Assembly: GCA_029254025.1 (NCBI GenBank)
Contig: JAQWYK010000002.1
Location: 1 to 64,000 of the forward strand
DNA length: 64,000 bases
Reading direction: 5' to 3'
From: Crocinitomicaceae bacterium
Lineage (GTDB): Bacteria > Bacteroidota > Bacteroidia > Flavobacteriales_D > Crocinitomicaceae
The notes beneath the pieces were generated by a model, which saw only the letters and a program-made list of their open reading frames with translations, was not told the DNA's origin and did not search any database. The position numbers and the translations under genes are program-made. This document shows, one piece after another, positions 25,874 to 36,083 of the stretch. Every line of letters starts with the position of its first letter. Within the stretch, counting starts at the first letter, position 1.

Positions 25874-27589
25874 ATGGAATTAATAAAGGAAGCTAAATCA
25901 TACACAACAACCCAACGATTTTGGAAGTTGTTGAAACCCGACTCTGAGGAAATCAAAAGTGTATATGCCTACTCTATATTTAGTGGGATTGTGAGTCTTT
26001 CTCTTCCATTAGGAATCCAGGCGATCATCAATCTTATCCAAGGCGGACAAATCAACTCCGCCTGGATGGTACTTGTTTTTTTCGTTGTCCTGGGAATTGC
26101 TGGGAATGGTATTTTACAGATCTTTCAATTGCGGATCACAGAAAACATTGAACAAAAAATCTTTACTCGAGCTGCCTTTGAATTTGCTTATCGCATTCCA
26201 AAAATTAAAATTGAGGCCATGTATAATCAGTTCGGTCCAGAATTAATGAACCGTTATTTCGACGTGATGAACATACAAAAAGGATTGTCAAAAATCCTAA
26301 TTTCTATCTCTACAGCGGCCATCCAAGTGGTTTTTGGGTTGATTTTACTATCTCTATACCACCCCTTCTTCATTATGTATAGTATTTTCCTTGTATTGTT
26401 TGTTTACTTTATATTCAGAATAACTGCGAAAAAAGGACTTTCAACGAGTTTAACAGAATCAAAACACAAGTATCGTTTAGCACATTGGCTGGAAGAAGTA
26501 GCACGAACAGGGATTTCCTTCAAACTAGCAGGAAGAACAGACCTGCCAATCACAGAAGCAGAGGGTCACGTCAGCAATTATATAGATTCTCGTGAGAATC
26601 ATTTTAAAGTGCTAATTCAGCAATATTCCCTGCTCGTGGTGTTCAAAGTTGTCATTGCTACTACGTTGTTAGCCGTAGGTGGAATTCTGGTCATGGAACA
26701 AGTAATGAATATCGGTCAGTTCGTAGCAGCTGAAATTATTATTCTCCTCGTCATTGCCTCTGTAGAGAAGCTAATTGTTAGCTTGGACGTAATCTATGAC
26801 ACACTAACCTCACTTGAAAAAGTGGGGCAAGTAACTGACCTCGAATTAGAATCAACAGATGGGTTAGATATTATGAAGGAATGTCAAACCTGCGGTATGG
26901 CCATAGACATTAAAAACCTTAGCTTTACCTATCCATACTCAAATCGAAAAACACTTCAAAATATCAATCTTTCCATTAAAGACGGCGAAAGGCTATTAAT
27001 TGCGGGAAAAAACGGCTCGGGTAAAAGTACACTACTCCATGTCATAGCTGGTTTATACGACATCAAAGAGGGAGTAGTTTCCTATGATGGGCTTCCACGC
27101 GATAATTTAAACATAGAATCACTCCGTACGATTATTGGAACCTGTTTGGACGGCGAAGACTTGTTCGAGGGAAAACTTATTGATAACATTACTATGGGAC
27201 GAGCCAATGCAACATTTGAAAATGTGAAGTGGGCTATCGAACGCTTAGGACTTCAAGACTTTGTGAAAAGCTTACCCAAAGGCTTTGATTCTGAAATTCA
27301 GCCTTATGGAAGCAAGCTCCCACGAAGTATCATTCAAAAGCTTATAATTGCACGTGCAATAGCCGACAAACCTAAAATATTATTGTTTGAGTACACATTT
27401 GAACACATCGATGAAGTGCACAAACGTAAAATCGTTGACTTTATAACACACCCAAGCAATGAATGGACGGTGATCGCCTCTTCTTCAGATCCTTACATTG
27501 CTCAAAAATTTGATAACATCGTGATCATGGACGGCGGTGAGATCAAGAAGAAAGGAAATTATGAGGAATTGAAAAACGAATTAAAATAA
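25874..27589 (+). CDS. ABC exporter (membrane domain plus ATPase) with degenerate ATPase motifs
   Basis: About 571 aa: a six-helix type I exporter domain (1-320) and an ATPase domain (340-571). Walker A is intact (GKNGSGKST, about 378-386). The other motifs have changed: the Q-loop Gln is Asp (TCLDGEDLF), the LSGGQ signature is LPRSI, Walker B ends in FEY instead of DE so the catalytic Glu is Tyr, and the H-loop His is Ser (ASSSD). There is no N-terminal C39 peptidase. Paired with HlyD and TolC genes it should form a tripartite export machine, but normal hydrolysis looks doubtful. ATG 25874 is preferred over TTG 25865. Confidence 0.85.
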   Translation: MELIKEAKSYTTTQRFWKLLKPDSEEIKSVYAYSIFSGIVSLSLPLGIQAIINLIQGGQINSAWMVLVFFVVLGIAGNGILQIFQLRITENIEQKIFTRAAFEFAYRIPKIKIEAMYNQFGPELMNRYFDVMNIQKGLSKILISISTAAIQVVFGLILLSLYHPFFIMYSIFLVLFVYFIFRITAKKGLSTSLTESKHKYRLAHWLEEVARTGISFKLAGRTDLPITEAEGHVSNYIDSRENHFKVLIQQYSLLVVFKVVIATTLLAVGGILVMEQVMNIGQFVAAEIIILLVIASVEKLIVSLDVIYDTLTSLEKVGQVTDLELESTDGLDIMKECQTCGMAIDIKNLSFTYPYSNRKTLQNINLSIKDGERLLIAGKNGSGKSTLLHVIAGLYDIKEGVVSYDGLPRDNLNIESLRTIIGTCLDGEDLFEGKLIDNITMGRANATFENVKWAIERLGLQDFVKSLPKGFDSEIQPYGSKLPRSIIQKLIIARAIADKPKILLFEYTFEHIDEVHKRKIVDFITHPSNEWTVIASSSDPYIAQKFDNIVIMDGGEIKKKGNYEELKNELK

Positions 27590-27595
27590 CCGGTA

Positions 27596-28957
27596 ATGCT
27601 GAATATTTCACCCAACAATCTGAAAACCAACTTTGCCGACAAGAACATACCTATTTTGGACAAAGTAGAAGCCAAAAAATCCGGTAGGGTTTTTCTTCGA
27701 TTAATCACTTGGCTAGCTTTTATTTTTCTCGTATTTATATTTTTACCTTGGACTCAAAATATTCGTGGAAAAGGATACGTAACTACACTTACTCCTGAAA
27801 AGAGGCCTCAAACCATCAATAGTATTATTGGTGGTAGAATTGAAGAATGGTATGTCCGAGAAGGGGAGCTTGTTCTACCCGGAGACACTATTCTTTTCAT
27901 CTCTGAAGTAAAAGACGCTTATTTCAACCCAGAGCTAATTGATCGAACAACTGATCAGTTAAAGGCAAAAGAATCTTCTGTAAAATCGTACGAAGAAAAA
28001 TTAAATGCAGTCGAAAACCAGTTAATTGCCCTCAACGAAACCCAAAATTTAAAAATCGAACAAGCCCGTAATAAACTCAAACAATCCGAATTAAAAGTAC
28101 AAAGCGACAGTATTGATTTTCAAGCAGCTATTATAAACTACAACATCGCAAACGACCAGCTAAATCGAATGGAGCTATTGTACAAAGACGGATTAAAATC
28201 GTTAACCGATTTGGAAACTAGAAGAATGGCACTACAACGTGCTGAGGCGGAAAAAATATCGGCGGAAAACAAATTGTTGACAAGTCAGAATGAGGTGATC
28301 AATGCGCGCGTTGAATTAATCTCAATAAAGGCGCAATACGATAATTCAATCGCCAAAGTACAATCCGATAAGTTCTCTACGCAATCTGCGAAATTTGACA
28401 CTGAAAATGAGGTGAATAAATTGAGGAATGATTTAGCCAACTACAGAATTCGAGCAGGAATGTATTACATTACGTCTCCTATCAAAGGATTCATAACGAA
28501 AACTATTCAGTCTGGAATTGGTGAAACTATTAAAGAAGGTGAAGAAATATTAACAATAATGCCCTACGAATATGAATATGCTGTCGAAATGTTCGTACGC
28601 CCAATCGACCTTCCACTTATTAAGTTAGATCAAAAAGTCCGCATTCAATTCGACGGATGGCCTGCGATTGTCTTCAGCGGTTGGCCAAACACAAGCTACG
28701 GAACCTACGGTGGACGCGTATTCGCTATTGATAACATGATAAGTCCTAATGGGAATTACCGTATTTTAGTTTCACAAGACCCGAACGAACAAGAATGGCC
28801 CGACGCACTTAGAATTGGTGCTGGATCTAATAGTATTCTATTACTCCATGATGTACCGGTTTGGTATGAGCTTTGGCGTCAATTCAACGGGTTCCCTCCT
28901 GATTATTATTCAGGCAATAAATATTTATATCCGGAAGACTACCAACAAGAAAAATGA
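27596..28957 (+). CDS. HlyD-family membrane fusion protein
   Basis: A 453-aa periplasmic adaptor: one membrane helix at about 32-52 (FLRLITWLAFIFLVFIFLPW), a biotinyl-lipoyl-like half (GRIEEWYVREGELVLPGDTI), a long antiparallel coiled coil (about 120-280), the returning half (YITSPIKGFITKTIQSGIGE) and a beta-barrel end. It bridges the inner-membrane exporter to the outer-membrane TolC. It starts 6 bases after the transporter and overlaps the TolC gene by 4 bases (ATGA). Confidence 0.9.
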   Translation: MLNISPNNLKTNFADKNIPILDKVEAKKSGRVFLRLITWLAFIFLVFIFLPWTQNIRGKGYVTTLTPEKRPQTINSIIGGRIEEWYVREGELVLPGDTILFISEVKDAYFNPELIDRTTDQLKAKESSVKSYEEKLNAVENQLIALNETQNLKIEQARNKLKQSELKVQSDSIDFQAAIINYNIANDQLNRMELLYKDGLKSLTDLETRRMALQRAEAEKISAENKLLTSQNEVINARVELISIKAQYDNSIAKVQSDKFSTQSAKFDTENEVNKLRNDLANYRIRAGMYYITSPIKGFITKTIQSGIGETIKEGEEILTIMPYEYEYAVEMFVRPIDLPLIKLDQKVRIQFDGWPAIVFSGWPNTSYGTYGGRVFAIDNMISPNGNYRILVSQDPNEQEWPDALRIGAGSNSILLLHDVPVWYELWRQFNGFPPDYYSGNKYLYPEDYQQEK

Positions 28958-30363
28958 AACAATTAACAACATATTTACTTGTTCTTCTTGTTGTCTGGGC
29001 TGGCCAGCATGCAAAGGGACAGGAAAAGGTTTTTCCATTTGTCGATTACATTAACTCTGTAAAGACGAATCACCCTATTTCTGCCCAAGCTGAAATTACA
29101 GCACGTATCGGAGAGCTCTTTGTGCTTGAATCACGCGGGGCATTCGATCCAGAACTTTATACGGACCTCGGTCAAAAAGAATTTGAAGGTAGTCGATACT
29201 ATCGAATTTTTGATGGTGGAATACGCATTCCTACGTGGTATGGGATTGAATTTTACAGCGGAATCGAACAAGCAAATGGTGACTATTTGAGTGCGCAATA
29301 CACATTACCGGATAACGGACTTACTTATTCAGGAGTTAGCCTAAAACTAGGAAAGGGTTTGATAATGGACCAACGAAGGGCTATGCTTAAAACTGCTCAA
29401 CTGGGTCAAATTTCCACCGAGCAAGAACGAAAAATAATCCTGAACAACCTTTTACTTGATGCTTCTAAAGCCTATTTCCAATGGCAGTTGGCAGCGATAA
29501 CAAAGGAAATACAATTGGAAGGACTAGAACTAGCACAAGTTCGTTTGCAAGCAGTTAAACAAAATGCTTTGCTTGGAGATATCCCATACATCGACACCCT
29601 CGAAGCAAGTATTCAATTGCAAAATCGACAAATGCTTCTTGCAGAGGCTGAACTGGCAGAGTTGAACGCGAAGGCATTTGTTTCGACATTTCTTTGGGCG
29701 AACTATGTCGTACCTGTAGAACTGGCAGAGTCAATAGCTCCACAGAAGGATTTTGATTATCCGCTGAATATTTTTAGCGACCACCTTAGAAATGAGATTG
29801 ATTCTCTAATTCCCAACCATCCAGAAGCAATAAAGGCCAATCTTAAAGTTGAGGAATACGACATTCAACGAAAATTGAAATTGGAATCCATGAAGCCGGA
29901 ATTAAACGTAAAGTACAACTTACTCAATGAACCTTTTGTAGATAATTTCGCAAGTAATTACACCTTAGATGATTACAACTGGGGACTTGAATTTAAAATG
30001 CCTATTTTTCTTCGATCTGGGCGTGGAGGACTCCAAATCGCGAAGTTGAAATTACAGGATGCAGAATTAGATTACAGCTTCAAACTTCAACACCTAAACG
30101 TAAAAAGTCAGCAGGCGGTAAACGAATTTCAAACCTCATCGAACCAATTGTCTATATATACTAAAACAGTAGTCGATTTAAGCCAATTACTGACTGGTGA
30201 GCAACGCAAATTTGATAATGGGGAAAGCTCACTATTCTTAGTCAATTCCCGTGAATCTAGCTATATCAATGGACGTATTAAACTGGCCGAACTTGAAATC
30301 AAAAATATATTTGCCTTACTGAAGATTTCTCATAGTCTTGGTAATCTTAACGATGATCTGTAA
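28954..30363 (+). CDS. TolC-like outer-membrane efflux protein
   Basis: A 469-aa protein with a signal peptide (MKQLTTYLLVLLVVWAGQHA), then two long helical repeats of the outer-membrane efflux family (ARIGELFVLESRGAFDPELY; later LKLQDAELDYSFKLQHLNVK and NGESSLFLVNSRESSYINGR, a typical TolC C-terminal stretch). It forms the trimeric duct of the tripartite exporter. Last gene of the operon. Confidence 0.9.
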   Translation: MKQLTTYLLVLLVVWAGQHAKGQEKVFPFVDYINSVKTNHPISAQAEITARIGELFVLESRGAFDPELYTDLGQKEFEGSRYYRIFDGGIRIPTWYGIEFYSGIEQANGDYLSAQYTLPDNGLTYSGVSLKLGKGLIMDQRRAMLKTAQLGQISTEQERKIILNNLLLDASKAYFQWQLAAITKEIQLEGLELAQVRLQAVKQNALLGDIPYIDTLEASIQLQNRQMLLAEAELAELNAKAFVSTFLWANYVVPVELAESIAPQKDFDYPLNIFSDHLRNEIDSLIPNHPEAIKANLKVEEYDIQRKLKLESMKPELNVKYNLLNEPFVDNFASNYTLDDYNWGLEFKMPIFLRSGRGGLQIAKLKLQDAELDYSFKLQHLNVKSQQAVNEFQTSSNQLSIYTKTVVDLSQLLTGEQRKFDNGESSLFLVNSRESSYINGRIKLAELEIKNIFALLKISHSLGNLNDDL

Positions 30364-30511
30364 GATAACAGATGGGCTATTAAATGAAATCCGTTAACAA
30401 ACCGTTATTATACTCATTCATTAGTAATGACTTCCAATCACATATCATGGATACTGAGTAGTTACAATTATATTATTCATCCTAAACTCCTCGAGCTGGA
30501 TTTCCAGAAAT

Positions 30512-33325
30512 TTACACCACCACATTTACAATCCTTCCTGGAACGACAATCACCTTTTTAGGTGATTTACCCTCCAAATACTTTTGGGCCTGTTCGCTGG
30601 ACATCACCCCTTTTTCGACCTCTTCTTTAGAAAGGTTGGTCGGTAATTCGAAGGTAAAACGCATTTTACCGTTGAAACTTACGGGGTACGCGAAGGTGTT
30701 TTCCACTAAATGTTCCTCCTTGAAGGTTGGGAATTGAGCGTCGCTCACCGTGCCGGGTTCGTTTCCAAGTTTTACCCATAATTCTTCGCCTATATGCGGG
30801 GCATAAGGCACAAGTAAAATCACCAACTCTTGTAAAATCGCTTTGTTGTTGCATTTTTGTTCGGTCAATTCGTTCACACAAATCATAAAGGCGGAAACGG
30901 CAGTGTTAAACACATAACGATCCATGTCGTCTTGAATTTTCTTTATGGTTTTGTGGAGTGTTTTCAACGATTTTGCATCGGGATCTCCTTCGGTTAAAAC
31001 AAGATTTCCGTTGGTATCGTGAAACAAACGCCACAGCTTCCGCAAGAAGTTGTGCACACCGTTTATTCCTTTAGTATCCCAAGGTTTAGCCTGCTCCAAT
31101 GGACCTAAAAACATTTCGTACATCCGCAACGTATCCGCGCCAAACTGCTCGACTAGGTCATCTGGGGTTTGAACGTTATACTTGGATTTGGACATTTTTT
31201 CTACCTCGCTTCCGCAAATGTAGGTGCCGTCGTCTTCCAAAATAAATTCAGCGTTTGCGTATTCCTCACGTGACTCCTTAAAGGCTTCGATGTCTAGTTT
31301 ATCTCCATCAACAATATTGATATCAACATGAAGAGGAATCAAATCCAATCCTTGCTTTTTATTGAGAGAAACAAATTTCCCTGATGAACGATCACGATAA
31401 ACAAAACTACTTCTTCCCAAAATCATCCCCTGATTGATCATCTTTTGAAACGGTTCGTCAAATGAGATAAATCCAAGGTCTTTTAGGAATTTCGTCCAGA
31501 ATCGAGCGTATAACAAATGTCCTGTAGCGTGCTCTGCGCCGCCGATATAGAGGTCTACATTTTTCCAGCAACCTACTTTTTCTTTGCTAACGAACGCCTC
31601 TTCATTGTGGGGATCCATGTAGCGCAGGAAATACCAAGAACTTCCAGCCCAGCCTGGCATGGTGTTTAATTCCATTGGCCATGTGCATACACCGTTTTGT
31701 TTTTCGTTGGGCTTGATGATTTTCATGTTTCGGCACCACGACCATGTTTCAGCGTTTCCAAGAGGTGGTTTGCCGTCTTCTGTGGGTAAATATTTATCTA
31801 CTTCAGGTAACGGGATTGGTAAAAATTCGTCTTCAATTAATTTAGGAATTCCGTTTTCGTAATACACAGGAAATGGTTCTCCCCAATAGCGTTGACGAGA
31901 AAATACGGCGTCGCGCAAACGGTAATTCGTTTTCGATTTTCCAATGCCTTTTTCCTCTAATACTTCAATCGCCTTTTTGATTGCTGCTTTTACTTCAAGT
32001 CCATTTAGGAAATCTGAATTCGCTATCGTTCCTTTTTTTTCTGTGTAGGCCTCTTCATCAATCGAAACACCTTCAAAAACGTTTTTAATGGGAATTTCGA
32101 ATTTACGAGCGAAATCCCAATCGCGCTGATCTCCACAAGGAACGGCCATTACAGCTCCTGTTCCGTAGGATGCCAATACGTAATCCCCTATCCAAATTGG
32201 AATTTTTTCTCCATTTAGTGGGTGAACAGCATAGGCCCCTGTAAATTGTCCCGATATATTTTTTACATCCGACATACGGTCGCGCTCTGATTTCAACGCT
32301 GCTGTTTGTCGGTATTCTTCAACTGCTTTTTTGTATTCGTCGGTGGTGATTTTTGCTACCAATTCATGTTCTGGCGCCAGTACCATGAAGGATACGCCGA
32401 AGATGGTGTCAGGGCGTGTAGTGAAGACTTCGATTGGACTCTCATGGTTCTCCACCGCAAATTTCACTGATGCTCCCACAGATTTTCCAATCCAGTTGCG
32501 TTGGATGTCTTTAATCGCATCTGTCCAATCTAAGCCTTCTAATCCAGTCAATAAACGCTCCGCATAAGCAGTAATTCGCATCGACCATTGGCGCATGAGT
32601 TTTTGTTCTACGGGGTGACCACCTCTTTCAGAAACACCGTTTACCACCTCATCGTTCGCGAGCACCGTTCCTAATGCAGGACACCAGTTCACCCAAGAAT
32701 CTGCCAAATAAGTGAGGCGATAATCCATGAGGATATCGCTTTGTTTTTTATCATCAAACCCGTTCCAATCTTCAGCTGAAAATTCGATTTCGCAGTCATG
32801 GACTGCATGAACTTGTTGATTCCCGTTTTTTTCAAATTCAGCTATTAATGTTTCGATGGATTCTGCTTGGTCAGTTGATTTGTTATACCAACTCTCGAAA
32901 ATCTGCTTAAAAATCCACTGCGTCCATTTGTAATACGAAGGGTCTGAAGTTCGCACTTCCCTGTCCCAATCGAAATTAAATCCTATTTTGTCTAATTGAT
33001 CGCGGTAACGCGCAATATTTTGTTCTGTGGTAACTGCTGGATGTTGTCCTGTTTGAATCGCATATTGCTCCGCAGGTAACCCAAACGAGTCATAACCCAT
33101 TGGGTGTAACACGTTAAAGCCTTTCAATCGCTTGTAACGCGCATAGATATCAGATGCAATGTAACCCAGCGGATGTCCCACATGCAAACCCGCACCAGAA
33201 GGATAAGGAAACATGGTAAGTCCATAGTATTTAAGCTTTGACGAATCTTCCATCGTTTTGAAGGTTTTATGTGCCGCCCAATGCTTTCGCCATTTTTTTT
33301 CTATTGCTCTGAAATCGTACTCCAT
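30512..33325 (-). CDS. leuS: Leucine--tRNA ligase
   Basis: A 937-aa class I aminoacyl-tRNA synthetase. The HIGH motif is HVGHPLGY in MFPYPSGAGLHVGHPLGY near residue 45, and the KMSKS loop is EKMSKSKYN late in the protein. A CP1 editing domain is present (TTRPDTIFGVSFMVLAPEHE). An insertion after about residue 145 (ESIETLIAEFEKNGNQQVHA) is typical for Bacteroidota LeuS. Single-gene unit, convergent with the TolC gene. Confidence 0.97.
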   Translation of the reverse strand: MEYDFRAIEKKWRKHWAAHKTFKTMEDSSKLKYYGLTMFPYPSGAGLHVGHPLGYIASDIYARYKRLKGFNVLHPMGYDSFGLPAEQYAIQTGQHPAVTTEQNIARYRDQLDKIGFNFDWDREVRTSDPSYYKWTQWIFKQIFESWYNKSTDQAESIETLIAEFEKNGNQQVHAVHDCEIEFSAEDWNGFDDKKQSDILMDYRLTYLADSWVNWCPALGTVLANDEVVNGVSERGGHPVEQKLMRQWSMRITAYAERLLTGLEGLDWTDAIKDIQRNWIGKSVGASVKFAVENHESPIEVFTTRPDTIFGVSFMVLAPEHELVAKITTDEYKKAVEEYRQTAALKSERDRMSDVKNISGQFTGAYAVHPLNGEKIPIWIGDYVLASYGTGAVMAVPCGDQRDWDFARKFEIPIKNVFEGVSIDEEAYTEKKGTIANSDFLNGLEVKAAIKKAIEVLEEKGIGKSKTNYRLRDAVFSRQRYWGEPFPVYYENGIPKLIEDEFLPIPLPEVDKYLPTEDGKPPLGNAETWSWCRNMKIIKPNEKQNGVCTWPMELNTMPGWAGSSWYFLRYMDPHNEEAFVSKEKVGCWKNVDLYIGGAEHATGHLLYARFWTKFLKDLGFISFDEPFQKMINQGMILGRSSFVYRDRSSGKFVSLNKKQGLDLIPLHVDINIVDGDKLDIEAFKESREEYANAEFILEDDGTYICGSEVEKMSKSKYNVQTPDDLVEQFGADTLRMYEMFLGPLEQAKPWDTKGINGVHNFLRKLWRLFHDTNGNLVLTEGDPDAKSLKTLHKTIKKIQDDMDRYVFNTAVSAFMICVNELTEQKCNNKAILQELVILLVPYAPHIGEELWVKLGNEPGTVSDAQFPTFKEEHLVENTFAYPVSFNGKMRFTFELPTNLSKEEVEKGVMSSEQAQKYLEGKSPKKVIVVPGRIVNVVV

Positions 33326-33345
33326 GCTTGTAATATTTGAAGGTG

Positions 33346-33353
33346 CAAAGATA
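33346..33353 (-). promoter_or_regulatory. leuS -7 promoter element
   Basis: Minus strand TATCTTTG, a full consensus match, ends 20 bases before the leuS start codon. The nearest upstream TTG is too close to be a normal -33 element. Confidence 0.5.
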
Positions 33354-33481
33354 GGAAAAAGACAATAAGATAGTGTCGCACGAAGAGGTTACTCCCCTTG
33401 TTCTCTGAAAATAAAATTTTTAAAAGTTCTTTTTTTCAGATTAGTTCTCCAAAAAAATTCGCTATCGAACAAAAAAAAACT

Positions 33482-33489
33482 TATTTTTG
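33482..33489 (+). promoter_or_regulatory. -7 promoter element for the TPR-ribH-glmM genes
   Basis: TATTTTTG matches TAnnTTTG and ends 20 bases before the TPR gene start. No -33 TTG is seen in the A-rich upstream stretch. Confidence 0.45.
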
Positions 33490-33509
33490 CCCTCGCTAAA
33501 AAAGCTGAC

Positions 33510-34148
33510 ATGAACGAAGGAATGACGAAAGAAGAATTGCTAGATCAATTCAAAGGAAACAAGATTTTAAAATACGCTACTGCAGCGGTAGGAGCTATTG
33601 TACTTATTATTTTGGTATATGTAGCTTACAATAGCTTTATTTACCAACCCAACAATGAGGAGTCCAAGGCAATGGTTGCACGAGGAATCATGTTAATGGA
33701 AAAAGATTCAACCGCTCTTGCTATTGAGGAATTTGAATACATCGCTGATGAATACGGAAGTTATGAAGGAGGAGTATTGGCACATTACTCGCTAGGAAAC
33801 CTATATTTCGAACAAGGTCGTTTTGAAGAAGCAATAGCTGCACTTGAAAAGGTAGATTTAGAAGACATGTACCTTATGACATTGGCTACAGGTACGTTGG
33901 GTGACTGTTATTCTGAATTGGGTGACTATGCGAAAGCAGTAACTTATTACGTTCAAGCGGCAGAGCGCATTGCCAATGAGTTAACTTCTCCACAATTCTA
34001 CTTCAAGGCAGGATTGAATGCAGAAGAGGCTGGTGACTTCGTAAAAGCGAAAGAATATTACCAAACGATTCAAGATAAATACATGACATTCTCGAGCCAG
34101 AAGAACATTGAGAAATATGTTGTTCGTGCTGGAGCTAAAATCAACTAA
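33510..34148 (+). CDS. Membrane-anchored tetratricopeptide protein (YfgM-like)
   Basis: A 212-aa protein with one membrane helix at about 24-46 (AAVGAIVLIILVYVAYNSFI) and a periplasmic series of TPRs (HYSLGNLYFEQGRFEEAIAA; LGDCYSELGDYAKAVTYYVQ; FKAGLNAEEAGDFVKAKEYY). Topology and length resemble YfgM, an ancillary partner of the SecYEG translocon and periplasmic chaperones, but partners here are unknown. It precedes ribH by 3 bases, a linkage common in Bacteroidota. Confidence 0.82.
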   Translation: MNEGMTKEELLDQFKGNKILKYATAAVGAIVLIILVYVAYNSFIYQPNNEESKAMVARGIMLMEKDSTALAIEEFEYIADEYGSYEGGVLAHYSLGNLYFEQGRFEEAIAALEKVDLEDMYLMTLATGTLGDCYSELGDYAKAVTYYVQAAERIANELTSPQFYFKAGLNAEEAGDFVKAKEYYQTIQDKYMTFSSQKNIEKYVVRAGAKIN

Positions 34149-34151
34149 CGC

Positions 34152-34646
34152 GTGGCTACATCAGAAAAAAACTTATCTGAATATAGAAAGGAAACTATTC
34201 CAAACGGTGCCGATTTCAGAATCGGCATTGTTGTTTCAGAATGGAACGAATCCATCACCTCAAACTTGTGTAAAGGATCGCTTGCTGCACTTTTAGACAA
34301 TGGTGTAAAGGAGGAAAATATCATCGTACATGAATGCCCTGGCTCTTTTGAACTACCTTTGGCTAGCCAATACTTGTTGGAAACGAATGAAGTAGATGGA
34401 GTTATTGCCATAGGCTCCGTGATTCAGGGAGAAACAAAGCATTTTGATTTTGTTTGCAACGCCACTGCTTTGGGAGTGAAAGATGTGTCGTTGAAATATA
34501 ACAAACCAATCATTTTCTGTGTGCTAACGGACAACACAAAGCAACAAGCCATAGACCGGTCAGGAGGGAAACATGGAAACAAAGGTACGGAAGCAGCCAT
34601 CGCTTGTATCAAGATGATCGCTTTGAAAAAAAAGATTGAATTATGA
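34152..34646 (+). CDS. ribH: 6,7-dimethyl-8-ribityllumazine synthase
   Basis: A 164-aa lumazine synthase, the penultimate enzyme of riboflavin synthesis; it condenses 5-amino-6-ribitylaminouracil with dihydroxybutanone phosphate. Motifs: VVSEWNESITSNLCKGSLAA, PGSFELPLASQYLL, AIGSVIQGETKHFDFVCNA (the catalytic His is within ETKHFD) and VLTDNTKQQAIDRSGGKHGN. The start is GTG, 3 bases after the TPR gene, and its stop overlaps glmM (ATGA). No other riboflavin gene is near, so it is here by operon sharing. Confidence 0.95.
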   Translation: MATSEKNLSEYRKETIPNGADFRIGIVVSEWNESITSNLCKGSLAALLDNGVKEENIIVHECPGSFELPLASQYLLETNEVDGVIAIGSVIQGETKHFDFVCNATALGVKDVSLKYNKPIIFCVLTDNTKQQAIDRSGGKHGNKGTEAAIACIKMIALKKKIEL

Positions 34647-36028
34647 CACTTATCAAATCGATATCAGGAATTAGAGGGACCATTGGTGGAGCTCCAGGCG
34701 AAGGACTTTCGCCAATCGATACCGTTAAATTTTCGGCAGCATACGGAACCTGGTTGCAACGACGACATAATGCAAGAAATTTAACTGTAGTCATTGGTAG
34801 AGATGCCCGTATTTCTGGCCCAATCGTTAACAGCCTTGTTGTTGGAACACTTCGAAGCTTGGGGATAAAGGTATTGGATGCTGGCTTATCTACGACTCCA
34901 ACAGTTGAAATGGCTGTAGGTTTCGAAAAAGCACACGGCGGAATTATTTTGACCGCTAGCCATAATCCAAAAGAATGGAACGCTCTAAAATTGCTTAATG
35001 AGAAAGGTGAATTTATCTCTGGAGTCGAAGGAGCTGAGGTGCTCCGTATTGCTGACGCCGAAGAATTTGATTTTGCACACGTTGATAAATTGGGAAAACT
35101 AAAAAAAATAGACACGGCGCTAGAGCAACACATTCAAGCTATTTTGAAATTACCCTATGTCGATAAGGAGTCGATTAAAAAAGCGAATTTTCGTATTGTA
35201 GTGGATGCCGTAAATTCGTCAGGAGGAATTGCTGTTCCAATGCTTCTTGGTTCTTTAGGGGTAGAGAATGTGACATGCATCCATTGCGAACCGACAGGAG
35301 AGTTTGCTCACAATCCTGAGCCTCTTCCCGCACATTTAACTGATTTAAGCGAAACAATTCTCTCAGAGAAGGCGGATTTAGGAATCACTGTTGATCCAGA
35401 TGTTGACCGTTTAGCGATGGTTTGTGAAGACGGAACTATGTTTGGTGAAGAATACACTCTTGTAGCCGTTGCTGATTACGTTCTTTCTCAAAAGGGAGGC
35501 TCAACTGTTTCCAATTTGTCTTCAACGCGTGCCTTGCGAGATGTGACTGAAAAACATGGTCACCAATACTTTGCATCAGCAGTTGGTGAAGTAAACGTTG
35601 TGGAAAAAATGAAATCTGTAAATGCAGTAATCGGTGGAGAAGGTAATGGAGGGGTGATTCTTCCAGAGTTGCATTATGGACGCGACGCACTCGTTGGAAT
35701 TGCAATATTCCTCAGTCAACTTGCGAAAACTGGAAAGAAAATTTCCGAACTACGCGACAGCTATCCAAAATATACGATTTCTAAAAATAAAATTCAATTA
35801 ACGCCTGAAATCAACGTCGATAATGTCTTGTTGGAAATGGCCAAGCGCTATTCGCAAAATGAGGTAGATAGCACAGATGGTGTAAAAATCTACTTCGAAA
35901 AAGAATGGGTTCACTTAAGAAAAAGCAATACTGAACCGATTATTCGCATCTATTCAGAAAGTCAAAATGAAACGCAAGCGAATAGTTTGGCAGAAAAAAT
36001 AATGAACGAAATAAAAGGGATCATTTAA
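34643..36028 (+). CDS. glmM: Phosphoglucosamine mutase (GlmM-type phosphohexomutase)
   Basis: A 461-aa alpha-D-phosphohexomutase: SISGIRGTIGG at the start, VIGRDARISGP, phosphoserine loop TASHNPKEWNALK, metal loop DPDVDRLA, sugar-binding GGEGNGGV and C-terminal phosphate site RKSNTEPIIRIYSES. It converts glucosamine-6-phosphate to glucosamine-1-phosphate for UDP-GlcNAc, feeding MurA and LpxD. Phosphomannomutase activity cannot be excluded from sequence. Overlaps ribH by 4 bases. Confidence 0.88.
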   Translation: MTLIKSISGIRGTIGGAPGEGLSPIDTVKFSAAYGTWLQRRHNARNLTVVIGRDARISGPIVNSLVVGTLRSLGIKVLDAGLSTTPTVEMAVGFEKAHGGIILTASHNPKEWNALKLLNEKGEFISGVEGAEVLRIADAEEFDFAHVDKLGKLKKIDTALEQHIQAILKLPYVDKESIKKANFRIVVDAVNSSGGIAVPMLLGSLGVENVTCIHCEPTGEFAHNPEPLPAHLTDLSETILSEKADLGITVDPDVDRLAMVCEDGTMFGEEYTLVAVADYVLSQKGGSTVSNLSSTRALRDVTEKHGHQYFASAVGEVNVVEKMKSVNAVIGGEGNGGVILPELHYGRDALVGIAIFLSQLAKTGKKISELRDSYPKYTISKNKIQLTPEINVDNVLLEMAKRYSQNEVDSTDGVKIYFEKEWVHLRKSNTEPIIRIYSESQNETQANSLAEKIMNEIKGII

Positions 36029-36083
36029 TTCAGGATTTCAATAATTAGCCGTAAAGGTCTCCGCAAAATTCTTGATATTCTGC

